A DNA stretch of 64,000 nucleotides from contig JAYPQK010000013.1 in NCBI GenBank assembly GCA_038131955.1, forward strand, positions 1 to 64,000. The letters are read 5' to 3'. Of this stretch, positions 34,214 through 42,388 are shown piece after piece (the stretch's first letter is position 1; the number at the start of each line of letters is the position of its first letter). The notes beneath the pieces were generated by a model. That model searched no databases. It was not told the DNA's origin and saw only the letters and a program-made list of their open reading frames with translations. The position numbers and the translations under genes are program-made. This DNA comes from SHAN690 sp038131955 (GTDB taxonomy: Bacteria > Bacteroidota > Bacteroidia > Flavobacteriales_G > Salibacteraceae).

Positions 34214-35299
34214 TTACCTAGTCTCAAATACCCGCAAAACGGGTAGCGCCTTATTATTGAAATCAAAGACTGCTTGATTCTCCCAAGGTGAACCGTCAAT
34301 GGCTTGGTCACCCTTCCACGCTACCCATTCACCTCCCCAGTAGCAAAGACCCGTTCCAAGATATGCCTCTTGCATAATAGCTCGCATTTCTTCAACGAAC
34401 GATTTTTGACCTTCAGGCGTAGCCGGGTACTGTGGAAGGATGAGCTGGTCTTCGAGTCCGATGATGTTCGTGGTAAAGTCATCCCAATCCAAGGTAAAGG
34501 GATACGACGTTTCAGCCATCACGATGCCTTTGTCATATTTTGTCAATAGTTGGATTGCATGCCTCAACTCGATTATGCTTTTTCCATGCCAGTGAGGGTA
34601 GTATGAGATCCCGATAAGATCATAGTCGATCTGTGAGACCCTATCATAGAACCATTGGGCACCTTCGTAACCGGCATGATGAAGCATTATCTGAACGTTA
34701 TCAGAACCTTTTCGAGCGCCCTTAACGCCAGCATCGAGAAGGCTCAAGAATCCTGCCTCATCCTCGTGTATTTCGCCCACAGGATGGAGCATGCCGTTGT
34801 TGATTTCATTTCCAATTTGCACATAATCCGGTGACATCGCCTGAACCACTCGCTCAGTATAGGATTCGAGGCTGTCGCGTAGAACTTCCAATGAAAGATC
34901 CTTCCAGCGAACCGGCGTTTCCTGGCTGCCCGGGTCCGCCCACCAATCCGAATAGTGAAGGGTAAGCCAGGTTTTGAATCCCTTTTGATGCAACTCTTCA
35001 GAAAACGCCTTCACTTCAATGAAACCAGAGTGCTTTGTCTCTGGATCTACCCAGAGTCGCAGACGAATGGTATTGACGCCATGATTCTTTAGAATTTCTA
35101 GGAGATCACCTTCTATTCCCTGGCCATCATAGAACTTAACTCCTGCCTCTCTCATCTCTGGAAAGCCCGAAATATCGATGGCTCGGATTTCATTGAGCTG
35201 AACGATCGAATCATTGGGGTTTGCCTTTGGAGGCTGATTGTCCTTAGTGCATGAAGAAAGGACCAGGGTGAATAGCAGGATGAATTCAGATAATCTCAC
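34214..35299 (-). CDS. Glycoside hydrolase family 53 (endo-beta-1,4-galactanase) lipoprotein
   Basis: Degrades type I arabinogalactan (pectic galactan). The 361-residue protein has a lipoprotein signal (LLFTLVLSSC, lipid-Cys near residue 17), so it should sit at the cell surface or in the periplasm. GH53 motifs: RAIDISGFPEMREAG, NTIRLRLWVDP, TLHYSDWWADPGSQ, the acid/base Glu in VQIGNEINNGMLHP, LIGISYYPHWHG, the nucleophile Glu in IVMAETSYPF, and GLCYWGGEWVAW. No SusC/SusD pair or other glycan gene is near, so it is an isolated enzyme. It separates murB from a second copy of the murB 3' end and may have been acquired there. Confidence 0.95.
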   Translation of the reverse strand: MRLSEFILLFTLVLSSCTKDNQPPKANPNDSIVQLNEIRAIDISGFPEMREAGVKFYDGQGIEGDLLEILKNHGVNTIRLRLWVDPETKHSGFIEVKAFSEELHQKGFKTWLTLHYSDWWADPGSQETPVRWKDLSLEVLRDSLESYTERVVQAMSPDYVQIGNEINNGMLHPVGEIHEDEAGFLSLLDAGVKGARKGSDNVQIMLHHAGYEGAQWFYDRVSQIDYDLIGISYYPHWHGKSIIELRHAIQLLTKYDKGIVMAETSYPFTLDWDDFTTNIIGLEDQLILPQYPATPEGQKSFVEEMRAIMQEAYLGTGLCYWGGEWVAWKGDQAIDGSPWENQAVFDFNNKALPVLRVFETR

Positions 35300-35338
35300 T
35301 GCCTAAAGATAAGCTCTAGAAATATGATCCATACCCAC

Positions 35339-36349
35339 CTAGATCACGTTCACCTCACGCTCAAGCTGGATGCCATACACCTCGTTGACCGTTGAGATGA
35401 TCTCCTCGGAAAGATTGAATACATCCTCTCCCTTGGCGCCTCCATAATTGACCAGAACCAAGGCCTGCTTCGCATGCACACCGTAATCTCCGATGCGTCT
35501 TCCTTTGTAGCCGGCATGTTCGATCAGCCAGCCTGCGGCAACTTTGGTGAGCCCTTCTTCTGCTGGATATCCCACGATCGCCGGATACTTTTCCTTCAGT
35601 TGATCAAAGTGAGCCGAATCGATCACCGGATTCTTGAAAAAGCTACCGCTGTTTCCGATTTCCTTCGGATCCGGCAATTTGCTCTGTCGAATAGCAATAA
35701 CCGCATCGCTCACTGCTCGAATGCTCAAGTCCTGTACTCCCATCGCATCCAATTGTTGTTGGATCGCGCCATAACTCGTATGAAACGTCGGTTGCTTATT
35801 GAGTCGGAAGGTCACAGAGGTGATGACAGCCTTGTTCTTCAAGCCTCGCTTGAAGACACTTTCGCGATAACCAAAGGCACAGTCGTTCAAACCAAATTTC
35901 TTGAATGTCTTATCCTGAGTCAGGTAAGCCTCCAATTCATAGAATACATCCTTGATCTCCACGCCGTAGGCTCCGATATTCTGCATCGGCGCTGCTCCCA
36001 CATTTCCAGGTATTAAGGAAAGATTCTCTATCCCGGCCCAGCCTTGGGCTATGGCGTGCAACACAAATTGATGCCAAACCTCACCCGCTCCTACCTGAAC
36101 GTACACGTGATCGTCATCTTCCTTCACGACTTTAATACCCGGAAGTTCTATCTTCAGCGTAGTTCCGGCTACATCCTTCGTTAAAAGCATATTGCTTCCA
36201 CCACCTAAAACCAAGGAAGGCGAAGGCTCTCCTCCTTCAAAATAGTCTTGCAGTTCCTCCGGATACTCGACATGCACCATTCGCTCCGCGATACTGGACA
36301 AACCAAACGTGTTGAATGGCTTTAGGTCAATGTGATGCTCTACACGCAT
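35339..36349 (-). CDS. murB: UDP-N-acetylenolpyruvoylglucosamine reductase
   Basis: FAD enzyme that reduces enolpyruvyl-UDP-GlcNAc to UDP-MurNAc in peptidoglycan synthesis. The 336-residue protein shows the FAD-binding LVLGGGSNMLLTKDV, the conserved AGIENLSLIPGNVGAAPMQNIGAYG, the CAFGYRESVFKRG tyrosine/arginine segment of the E. coli-like type I enzyme, and the catalytic Ser in EIGNSGSFFKNP. The C-terminal glutamate segment (AGWLIEHAGYKG) is also present. The gene is complete. Its last 39 nt are repeated, with silent changes, 1.3 kb downstream beyond the GH53 gene. A -7-like element ends 4 nt before the ATG. Confidence 0.96.
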   Translation of the reverse strand: MRVEHHIDLKPFNTFGLSSIAERMVHVEYPEELQDYFEGGEPSPSLVLGGGSNMLLTKDVAGTTLKIELPGIKVVKEDDDHVYVQVGAGEVWHQFVLHAIAQGWAGIENLSLIPGNVGAAPMQNIGAYGVEIKDVFYELEAYLTQDKTFKKFGLNDCAFGYRESVFKRGLKNKAVITSVTFRLNKQPTFHTSYGAIQQQLDAMGVQDLSIRAVSDAVIAIRQSKLPDPKEIGNSGSFFKNPVIDSAHFDQLKEKYPAIVGYPAEEGLTKVAAGWLIEHAGYKGRRIGDYGVHAKQALVLVNYGGAKGEDVFNLSEEIISTVNEVYGIQLEREVNVI

Positions 36350-36353
36350 AAGA

Positions 36354-36361
36354 CAAAGGAA
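36354..36361 (-). promoter_or_regulatory. -7-like element (TTCCTTTG) for murB
   Basis: One mismatch to TAnnTTTG, ending exactly 4 nt before the murB ATG, as for the regulator, TPR and glycosyltransferase genes. Confidence 0.35.
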
Positions 36362-36430
36362 ACGAGATGGACCTCATTCTCTCCTTCACTCTTACGAAGT
36401 TTATCGGATTGGGGTGTTCATAACGGTGTG

Positions 36431-36479
36431 GGGAGTCGGGAGTCGGGAGTCGTTGATTGGGAGTAGGCAGTTGGCAGTC
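36431..36479. repeat. Degenerate heptamer array 1 upstream of murB
   Basis: Seven in-phase 7-nt units: gggagtc three times, gttgatt, gggagta, ggcagtt, ggcagtc. It belongs to the 320-nt gene-free stretch 36350-36669, in which I see no gene. Confidence 0.8.
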
Positions 36480-36513
36480 TCGCCGTTGGCGAGATCTCCC
36501 TTCGGTCGATCGG

Positions 36514-36569
36514 CAGTGCGCAGTGCGCAGTTTCAAGTTTCAAGTTTCAAGTTTCAAGTTAAAGTCTAA
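36514..36569. repeat. Degenerate heptamer array 2 upstream of murB
   Basis: Eight in-phase 7-nt units that change gradually: cagtgcg, cagtgcg, cagtttc, aagtttc, aagtttc, aagtttc, aagttaa, agtctaa. The sequence of the unit drifts but the period stays at 7. Confidence 0.8.
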
Positions 36570-36620
36570 CTAATCTTTAATCCTTTCAAATTGAGTAGAA
36601 AAAGAGCGTCGAACTAGGAC

Positions 36621-36664
36621 AGCTGATGGCTGATTCGCCGGAGGCGGACAAGTAGCTGACAGCT
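36621..36664. repeat. REP-like palindromic repeat, copy 1
   Basis: Palindromic core TCGCCGGAGGCGGA, followed by CAAGTAGCTGACAGCT and preceded by AGCTGATGGCTGA. The outer AGCTG/CAGCT arms can also pair. It ends 6 nt from the MATE stop codon. A close copy lies at 38221-38257, on the other side of the MATE gene and in the same orientation. Confidence 0.7.
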
Positions 36665-36669
36665 AAAAT

Positions 36670-38001
36670 TCACAGTTCCGTTTTCTGCCAGGGCGTGAAG
36701 CGGAAAAAGAGAAGCGCCAGCAAAAACATCACCCCGAAGTAGACAAACTCTGATGCCCAGACCACGGGCAAGGAGGTGCGAAGGATGACGCCAACGTAGT
36801 ACGTATAGGCCATATAGACCGCGATGCTTACGACCTCAATGACCAAGGCTTCGCGGGTGCGACCTATACCCGTGATAGCGCGGAAGACGATCAACGCCAA
36901 CGAGAAGACAAACATGGAACCGGCTACAACCTTCAACGAAGGGATCGTCGCGGCGATGAGCTCAGGGTCGCGTGTAAAAACCAATAGGGTCTTATCAGCA
37001 AACCCGACCAAAAATGGAAGCATCGCTACATTGGCCAGCAGACCGATCACCGCCATCCGCCTGAGCAAGGTGTAGATCAGGTCGCTTCGTTTTTCACCCA
37101 TCAGGTTGCTCACCAGCGTATTGGTGGCATCACCAAAACCAAAGACCGGGATCATCACGAACATGTATAGACTTCTGACAATATGAGACACCGCCAAGGA
37201 TCGTTCGCCTAAGTTCTCTATGATGCTGAAGAAAACGAACCACGAACTTAGGGTCACGAAATTCTGAACCATGATCGGACCGGCCGTGACCAGAATACGT
37301 CGAATCTTCTTTAGATCTGGTCCTTCCCACTGAAAGAGACGGTACTTCGCCTTATCACTCAAAAACCAGGTATACCCAAACAGGGTCAAGAAGCCACAAG
37401 CCTCAGAGATATTGGAAGCCAGCGCTGCTCCCTCCACCCCCATCTTAGGAAAACCAAACGCCCCAAAGATCAAGAGATAGTCGAGAATGATATTCAAAAT
37501 GGCCATGCCGGGAGTAATGATGCCAAGGATCTTTGTCCTAGTAGTACCGACGTAAAAGCTGATGAAGGATAGGTTGCCCAGCGTGAAGACAATACCCCAT
37601 GAACGGAGGTTCAAATAGGCCTGGATCTCAGCGAGGATGTCTCCGGAAGACACGATCAGCGGCAGGAAGTTCGTCGCTGCCGATTGGATCACTCCTATGA
37701 ATAAGAGGGAGGCAAAAAACAGAAAGAACATGGTCTGCAGTACTAGGCTGCCGATCTTTTCATGCTCGTTCGCCCCATTGCGTCGACCAATGATGATCTG
37801 AGCCCCGGAGGAAAACCCCATCCCCAACAACACAAAAACGTAGTAAAGTATGCCCGCATTTCCCGCGGCACCTAAGGCTACTTCGCCCACATTGCTCAAG
37901 AAGATCGTATCGGTGATGTTGACAATATTCACCGACAGTCCGCTCACGATGATCGGAATGGAGACCTTGAAAATATGCTTGTATGTGAGGAGTTTGTGCA
38001 C
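36670..38001 (-). CDS. MATE family efflux transporter
   Basis: Na+- or H+-coupled multidrug/toxin extrusion pump of the inner membrane. The 443-residue protein has about 12 hydrophobic helices in two similar halves. MATE signatures include the N-terminal FKVSIPIIVSGLSVNIVNIT, GFSSGAQIIIGRRNGAN and, in the second half, GFGDATNTLVSNLMGEKR. The start codon is a GTG at 38001 with no earlier ATG. It stands alone between two copies of a palindromic repeat. The substrate cannot be inferred; the DinF/NorM subtype is not clear either. Confidence 0.92.
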   Translation of the reverse strand: MHKLLTYKHIFKVSIPIIVSGLSVNIVNITDTIFLSNVGEVALGAAGNAGILYYVFVLLGMGFSSGAQIIIGRRNGANEHEKIGSLVLQTMFFLFFASLLFIGVIQSAATNFLPLIVSSGDILAEIQAYLNLRSWGIVFTLGNLSFISFYVGTTRTKILGIITPGMAILNIILDYLLIFGAFGFPKMGVEGAALASNISEACGFLTLFGYTWFLSDKAKYRLFQWEGPDLKKIRRILVTAGPIMVQNFVTLSSWFVFFSIIENLGERSLAVSHIVRSLYMFVMIPVFGFGDATNTLVSNLMGEKRSDLIYTLLRRMAVIGLLANVAMLPFLVGFADKTLLVFTRDPELIAATIPSLKVVAGSMFVFSLALIVFRAITGIGRTREALVIEVVSIAVYMAYTYYVGVILRTSLPVVWASEFVYFGVMFLLALLFFRFTPWQKTEL

Positions 38002-38160
38002 TTGGTTTCGGGTTTACGAATGTCCGAGTAAGATTGCCATGTTATCGATCGGTTGACTTTGCTTCTCTACGCCTTTGCGTGAAGCATTCTATTGGCGAGC
38101 AAAGGAAAAGCTGACGATTGAAGGAAAGCATTTACGGGCTTCTATCATGTTCTTTATTTA

Positions 38161-38257
38161 ACCGCAAAGTGCGCAAAGGAGGCCCAAAGTTCGCAGAGAA
38201 ATCCCTGATCAAAAACTGAAAGCTGATCCGCCGGAGGCGGACAAGTAGCCGACAGCT
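38161..38257. repeat. CGCAAAG-type repeats followed by REP-like copy 2
   Basis: 38161-38198 has loose 9-nt units (accgcaaag, tgcgcaaag, ... ttcgcagag). 38221-38257 is the second copy of the palindromic repeat, TCCGCCGGAGGCGGA followed by CAAGTAGCCGACAGCT, ending at the folD stop codon. The same CGCAAAG family reappears at 63731-63815. No gene is seen between 38002 and 38257. Confidence 0.7.
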
Positions 38258-39133
38258 CTATTTCCTCTTTCTCGCGGCGATCATCGTATTGTTAAGCAGA
38301 TACGCGATCGTCATAGGGCCTACCCCACCGGGAACGGGGGTGATGTAGCTGCACTTCTTCGAAACCTCATCGAAGGCGACGTCACCTACCAATCGATAGC
38401 CACGTTCGCGGGTGGCATCATCTACTCGATTGATACCTACATCGATCACCGTTGCGCCTTCCTTGACCATGTCGGCAGTCACGAATTCCGGTTTACCGAT
38501 GGCGGCGATCAGGATGTCAGCAGAGGCACATACCTCCTTGATATTCTTGGTTCGTGAATGTGCAATGGTCACAGTGCAATTGCCCGGATAGGTGTTGCGG
38601 CGCATCAAAATGCTCATTGGTCCGCCTACGATATTGCTTCGTCCCAGGACCACACAATGCTTGCCTGCGGTTTCGATTTCGTAGCGCTTGATCAACTCGA
38701 CGATTCCGCCCGGTGTCGCTGAAATGAAGGAATCCAAACCCAAGGCCATACGACCCACATTGATCGGATGGAAACCATCAACATCCTTGCTTGGGATCAC
38801 CCGCTCGATCACCGTTCGGTCATCGATATGCTCAGGTAACGGAAGCTGAACGATAAAGCCATCGATCTCATCGTTTTCGTTAAGTTCGTCAATGGTATTG
38901 AGCAGCATCTCCTGAGAGATCTCCGGTGGAAAATGAAGCAGTGACGACTCGTATCCGATTGCCTTGCACGCCTTCACTTTGGCATTGACGTACGTCTCAC
39001 TGGCCGGATTGCTTCCCACAAGAACGACCGCCAAATGCGGTGGGTGATGCCCCTCGGCCACCATTTGTTCTACTTCTTCTTTCAGCTCATCGCGGAGCTG
39101 TTTTGAGATCGCTTTTCCGTCCAGTAATTCCAT
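38258..39133 (-). CDS. folD: Methylenetetrahydrofolate dehydrogenase / cyclohydrolase
   Basis: Bifunctional one-carbon enzyme (NADP-dependent oxidation of 5,10-methylene-THF and hydrolysis to 10-formyl-THF), cytoplasmic. The 291-residue protein carries the FolD signatures: PHLAVVLVGSNPASETYVNAK, the catalytic Lys in YVNAKVKACKAIG, GFIVQLPLPEHID, the cofactor loop VVLGRSNIVGGPMS, and the C-terminal TPVPGGVGPMTIAYLL. It lies 5 nt after the ffh stop codon and so probably belongs to an ffh-folD operon. Together with glyA (55556) it supplies one-carbon units for purine and methionine synthesis. Confidence 0.97.
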   Translation of the reverse strand: MELLDGKAISKQLRDELKEEVEQMVAEGHHPPHLAVVLVGSNPASETYVNAKVKACKAIGYESSLLHFPPEISQEMLLNTIDELNENDEIDGFIVQLPLPEHIDDRTVIERVIPSKDVDGFHPINVGRMALGLDSFISATPGGIVELIKRYEIETAGKHCVVLGRSNIVGGPMSILMRRNTYPGNCTVTIAHSRTKNIKEVCASADILIAAIGKPEFVTADMVKEGATVIDVGINRVDDATRERGYRLVGDVAFDEVSKKCSYITPVPGGVGPMTIAYLLNNTMIAARKRK

Positions 39134-39138
39134 GTAAT

Positions 39139-40485
39139 CTATCCTCTTGGCGCGCCAGGCATGTTCTTCATGGCTCGCATCATTTGGCTCATTTTCGATT
39201 TATCGTTCATGATGCGCATCATCTTGCGCATGTCTTCGAATTGCTTCAAAAGTTTGTTGACCTCCTCCACGCTGGTTCCGCTACCGGTAGCGATGCGTTG
39301 GCGACGACTTCCTTTGATCACGTGAGGATTCTCACGCTCCTCGTTGGTCATGGATCGAATGATCGCCTCGATTCCTTTGAATGCATCATTATCAATATCC
39401 ACGTCCTTCATCGCTTTACCCATACCGGGGATCATGCCTGCAAGATCCTTGATGTTACCCATCTTCTTGATCTGTTGGATCTGTCCGAGGAAGTCGTTGA
39501 AGTCAAACTTGTTCTTGGCGATCTTCTTCTGGAGTCGCTTCGCTTCTTCTTCGTCGTATTGCTCCTGGGCGCGCTCCACAAGTGAAACGATATCTCCCAT
39601 TCCGAGGATACGATCCGCCATACGATCTGGGTGGAACACGTCAAGTGCATCCATCTTTTCACCGAGACCGACGAACTTGATCGGCTTGTCGACCACCGTA
39701 CGAATCGAAAGCGCCGCACCACCGCGGGTGTCGCCATCGAGCTTGGTTAGGATAACGCCGTTGAAGTTGATTCGATCGTTGAAGGCCTTGGCCGTGTTTA
39801 CCGCGTCCTGACCGGTCATGGAGTCCACCACGAACAAGGTTTCAGAAGGGTTGATCGCTTGCTTGATCGCCGCGATCTCGTTCATCATCTGCTCATCGAT
39901 TGCCAGACGACCGGCGGTGTCGACGATGACGGTATTGATTCCTTTGTCTTGCGCTACACGGATCGCATTCTTGGCGATCGCTACAGGGTCTTGGTTTTCT
40001 CGTTCGGTATAGATCTCAGCTCCGACTTGCTCAGCCACCACTTCCAACTGATCGATCGCCGCGGGACGGTAGACGTCACACGCCACGACCATCACTTTTC
40101 TTCCGCGCTTCGTTTGGAGGAAGTTGGCCAATTTACCCGTGTGTGTGGTCTTACCCGAACCTTGAAGACCCGCCATCAAGATCACCGCAGGCTTACCCGC
40201 GAGGTTGATCTCCTCGGCTTGTCCACCCATCAAGGTAGCCAGCTCATCACGAGTGATCTTTACCAAAAGTTGACCCGGTGAAACGGCGGTCAACACATCT
40301 TGTCCGAGCGCCTTTTCCTTAACGGTATTCGTGAAATCCTTTGCGATCTTGAAGTTGACATCCGCATCCAAGAGCGAGCGACGGATCTCCTTCATCGTCT
40401 CGGCCACATTCACTTCCGAGATCTGCCCTTGTCCTTTCAGGATCTTGAACGACTTCTCTAACTTCTCCGATAGATTCTCAAACAT
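39139..40485 (-). CDS. ffh: Signal recognition particle protein Ffh
   Basis: GTPase that binds signal sequences together with 4.5S RNA and delivers ribosomes to FtsY. From ATG 40485 the protein has 448 residues: N domain (about 1-85), G domain with G1 MAGLQGSGKTTHTGKLA, DTAGRLAIDEQMMNE, TKLDGDTRGGAALS and the GxGEKMDAL closing loop, and the Met-rich M domain (about 300-448; MIPGMGKAMKDV, SRRQRIATGSGTSVEEV, then Met repeats). The frame is open to 40515, but the chosen start (MFENLSEKLEKSFK) matches the family and lies about 28 nt after a -7 element. folD follows immediately. Confidence 0.97.
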   Translation of the reverse strand: MFENLSEKLEKSFKILKGQGQISEVNVAETMKEIRRSLLDADVNFKIAKDFTNTVKEKALGQDVLTAVSPGQLLVKITRDELATLMGGQAEEINLAGKPAVILMAGLQGSGKTTHTGKLANFLQTKRGRKVMVVACDVYRPAAIDQLEVVAEQVGAEIYTERENQDPVAIAKNAIRVAQDKGINTVIVDTAGRLAIDEQMMNEIAAIKQAINPSETLFVVDSMTGQDAVNTAKAFNDRINFNGVILTKLDGDTRGGAALSIRTVVDKPIKFVGLGEKMDALDVFHPDRMADRILGMGDIVSLVERAQEQYDEEEAKRLQKKIAKNKFDFNDFLGQIQQIKKMGNIKDLAGMIPGMGKAMKDVDIDNDAFKGIEAIIRSMTNEERENPHVIKGSRRQRIATGSGTSVEEVNKLLKQFEDMRKMMRIMNDKSKMSQMMRAMKNMPGAPRG

Positions 40486-40512
40486 GCGTTTTCTGCTTTT
40501 TTCTGAGGCTGG

Positions 40513-40520
40513 CAAAGGTA
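40513..40520 (-). promoter_or_regulatory. -7 element (TACCTTTG) for ffh
   Basis: Perfect TAnnTTTG on the minus strand, with a leader of about 20 nt to the ffh ATG. No -33 TTG is visible at 19-20 nt. Confidence 0.5.
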
Positions 40521-40540
40521 ATAACTGGGGACTTGTAAAG

Positions 40541-40605
40541 TGGTGAAATGGTTAAATGGTTAAGCAGTTGAGCATTTAACCACTTGACCAATCAACCAGC
40601 CAAGC
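40541..40605. repeat. Heptamer-type array with internal inverted repeat, between argS and ffh
   Basis: Mostly 7-nt units (tggtgaa, atggtta, aatggtta, agcagtt, gagcatt, taaccac, ttgacca, atcaacc, agccaag). GGTTAAATG and CATTTAACC face each other and can form a hairpin. It ends just beyond the argS stop codon, where it might act as a weak terminator, but there is no T-run. Confidence 0.65.
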
Positions 40606-40612
40606 CTAGCCA

Positions 40613-42388
40613 TCACATCCTCTCCGGCACGCGGATCCCTAGCAATCCCATCGCTGTGGCAATGGTCGAGGCCGTCAGCTGGGTCAACCCGAGTCGGAAT
40701 CCTTTGACCTGTTCGTCCTCTGCTTTAAGTATAGATAGATCGTGGTAGAACTGGTTGTACTGCTTGGCCAAGTCAAGACAGTAGTTGGCGATCGCACTCG
40801 GATTCATATCGTCAGCCGCCGCTTGAGAGACGGTTCTGAAATCCATCAACGTGCGAAGCAACAAGCGCTCTTTGTCATCGATCTCGGTTGGTGCACCGAT
40901 GGTATAGTCACCCGCCTTTCTCAGGACTGCCTTGCAGCGAGCGTGCGTGTACTGAATGAAAGGACCTGTATCTCCATTCAAGCTTACGCTCTCCTCTGGA
41001 TCGAACATCATTCGCTTGCGAGGGTCGACGCGCAGTAAGAAGAACTTCAAGGCACCCAAACCAAGCATATCGAAAAGCTCCTTTTGCTCCTCTTCGCCCA
41101 TTTCATCGAGCTTTCCTTTTTCTTCCGATGAAGCTCTGGCCGCATCTACCACTTCTTGCATGAGGTCGTCGGCATCCACTACGGTTCCCTCGCGTGACTT
41201 CATCTTTCCACTCGGAAGATCCACCATTCCATAGCTCAGGTGACGACAAGCCGGAGCCCATTCATAACCCAGTTTACCTAGAAGAAGGAACAACACCTTA
41301 AAGTGATAATCCTGCTCGTCGCCGACCGTGTAGATGATCTGCTTAAGTGATGGGTAATCCTCTTGTCGCTGCGCTGCCGTACCGATGTCTTGCGTCATGT
41401 AGACTGTTGTCCCATCGGCTCGAATCAGAAGCTTTCTATCCAGGCCATCTTCTTCTAAGTTAGCCCAAACGGATCCGTCGTCCTTCTTGTAGAATATCCA
41501 TTTCTCCAGACCTTCTGTTACGATATCCTTGCCCTTGATGTAGGTATCTGACTCGTAGTAGAGCTGGTCAAAGGCAACACCCATTCGGTCATACGTTTGG
41601 TCGAAACCATCGTAAACCCAGCTGTTCATCATCTTCCACAACTCGACCGTATCCGGATCGCCCTGCTCCCACTTCACTAGCATTTCTTGCACTTCTTTGG
41701 TCAGTGGAGCCTCCTTTTTGGCTTGGTCCTCATCCATTCCCTCAGCTACCAACTTCTGAACCTGTGCACGCAGGTGCTGATCGAAGAGGACGTAGTACTT
41801 ACCCACAAGCTTATCACCCTTCATATCGGCGCTTTCCGGAGTCTCACCTTTTCCGTGCATCTTCCAAGCCAACATACTCTTGCAGATGTGCACCCCTCGA
41901 TCGTTGATGATCTGGGTTTTGACCACCTCGTTACCCGCAAACTCCTTGATCAAACTCACGGAATGTCCAAGGAAGTTGTTGCGTAAGTGTCCCAAGTGAA
42001 GCGGCTTATTCGTATTCGGCGAACTATATTCCACCAAGATCAGATCACCGTTTTTACCAGCCTTCAGCCAAGCATCGTCTGAGGCGACCTCCTTCAACGA
42101 TTCAGCCCAATAATTAGCACTCAAACTGAGGTTTAGGAATCCTTTGATCACGTTGAACGAATCGACCTCGTCGACAGCCGCGAGGATCTTCTCTCCGAGA
42201 GTATTGCCGGCATCTTCCGGCTTCATCTTCAAAGCGCGGAGGAAGGGAAAGATCACGACTGTGTAGTCTCCTTCAAATTCTTTCCGTGTAGCATCGATCT
42301 GAATGCCTTTCGCCTCGATCGCATGATCGTATTCCTTAGTCAGAATATCGGCCGCAGCCAGCGCTATCTTCTGTTTGATATCCATCAT
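40613..42388 (-). CDS. argS: Arginyl-tRNA synthetase
   Basis: Class I aminoacyl-tRNA synthetase that charges tRNA-Arg. The 591-residue protein has the ArgRS N-terminal Add-1 domain (about 1-100), the HIGH-type motif in SSPNTNKPLHLGHLRNN, the catalytic-domain blocks VVKTQIINDRGVHICKS and TVYMTQDIGTAAQR, and a KMSKS-type loop reading LPSGKMKSREGTVVDADDL. The C-terminal anticodon-binding DALR domain (about 470-591) ends MGLLGIRVPERM. Its start overlaps the stop of the arginase gene by ATGA, so both arginine-using enzymes are made from one message. Confidence 0.97.
   Translation of the reverse strand: MMDIKQKIALAAADILTKEYDHAIEAKGIQIDATRKEFEGDYTVVIFPFLRALKMKPEDAGNTLGEKILAAVDEVDSFNVIKGFLNLSLSANYWAESLKEVASDDAWLKAGKNGDLILVEYSSPNTNKPLHLGHLRNNFLGHSVSLIKEFAGNEVVKTQIINDRGVHICKSMLAWKMHGKGETPESADMKGDKLVGKYYVLFDQHLRAQVQKLVAEGMDEDQAKKEAPLTKEVQEMLVKWEQGDPDTVELWKMMNSWVYDGFDQTYDRMGVAFDQLYYESDTYIKGKDIVTEGLEKWIFYKKDDGSVWANLEEDGLDRKLLIRADGTTVYMTQDIGTAAQRQEDYPSLKQIIYTVGDEQDYHFKVLFLLLGKLGYEWAPACRHLSYGMVDLPSGKMKSREGTVVDADDLMQEVVDAARASSEEKGKLDEMGEEEQKELFDMLGLGALKFFLLRVDPRKRMMFDPEESVSLNGDTGPFIQYTHARCKAVLRKAGDYTIGAPTEIDDKERLLLRTLMDFRTVSQAAADDMNPSAIANYCLDLAKQYNQFYHDLSILKAEDEQVKGFRLGLTQLTASTIATAMGLLGIRVPERM

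Noticed and set aside
36327..36536. 69-codon minus-strand frame upstream of murB
   Set aside because: It is a translation of the heptamer arrays and has no coding character.
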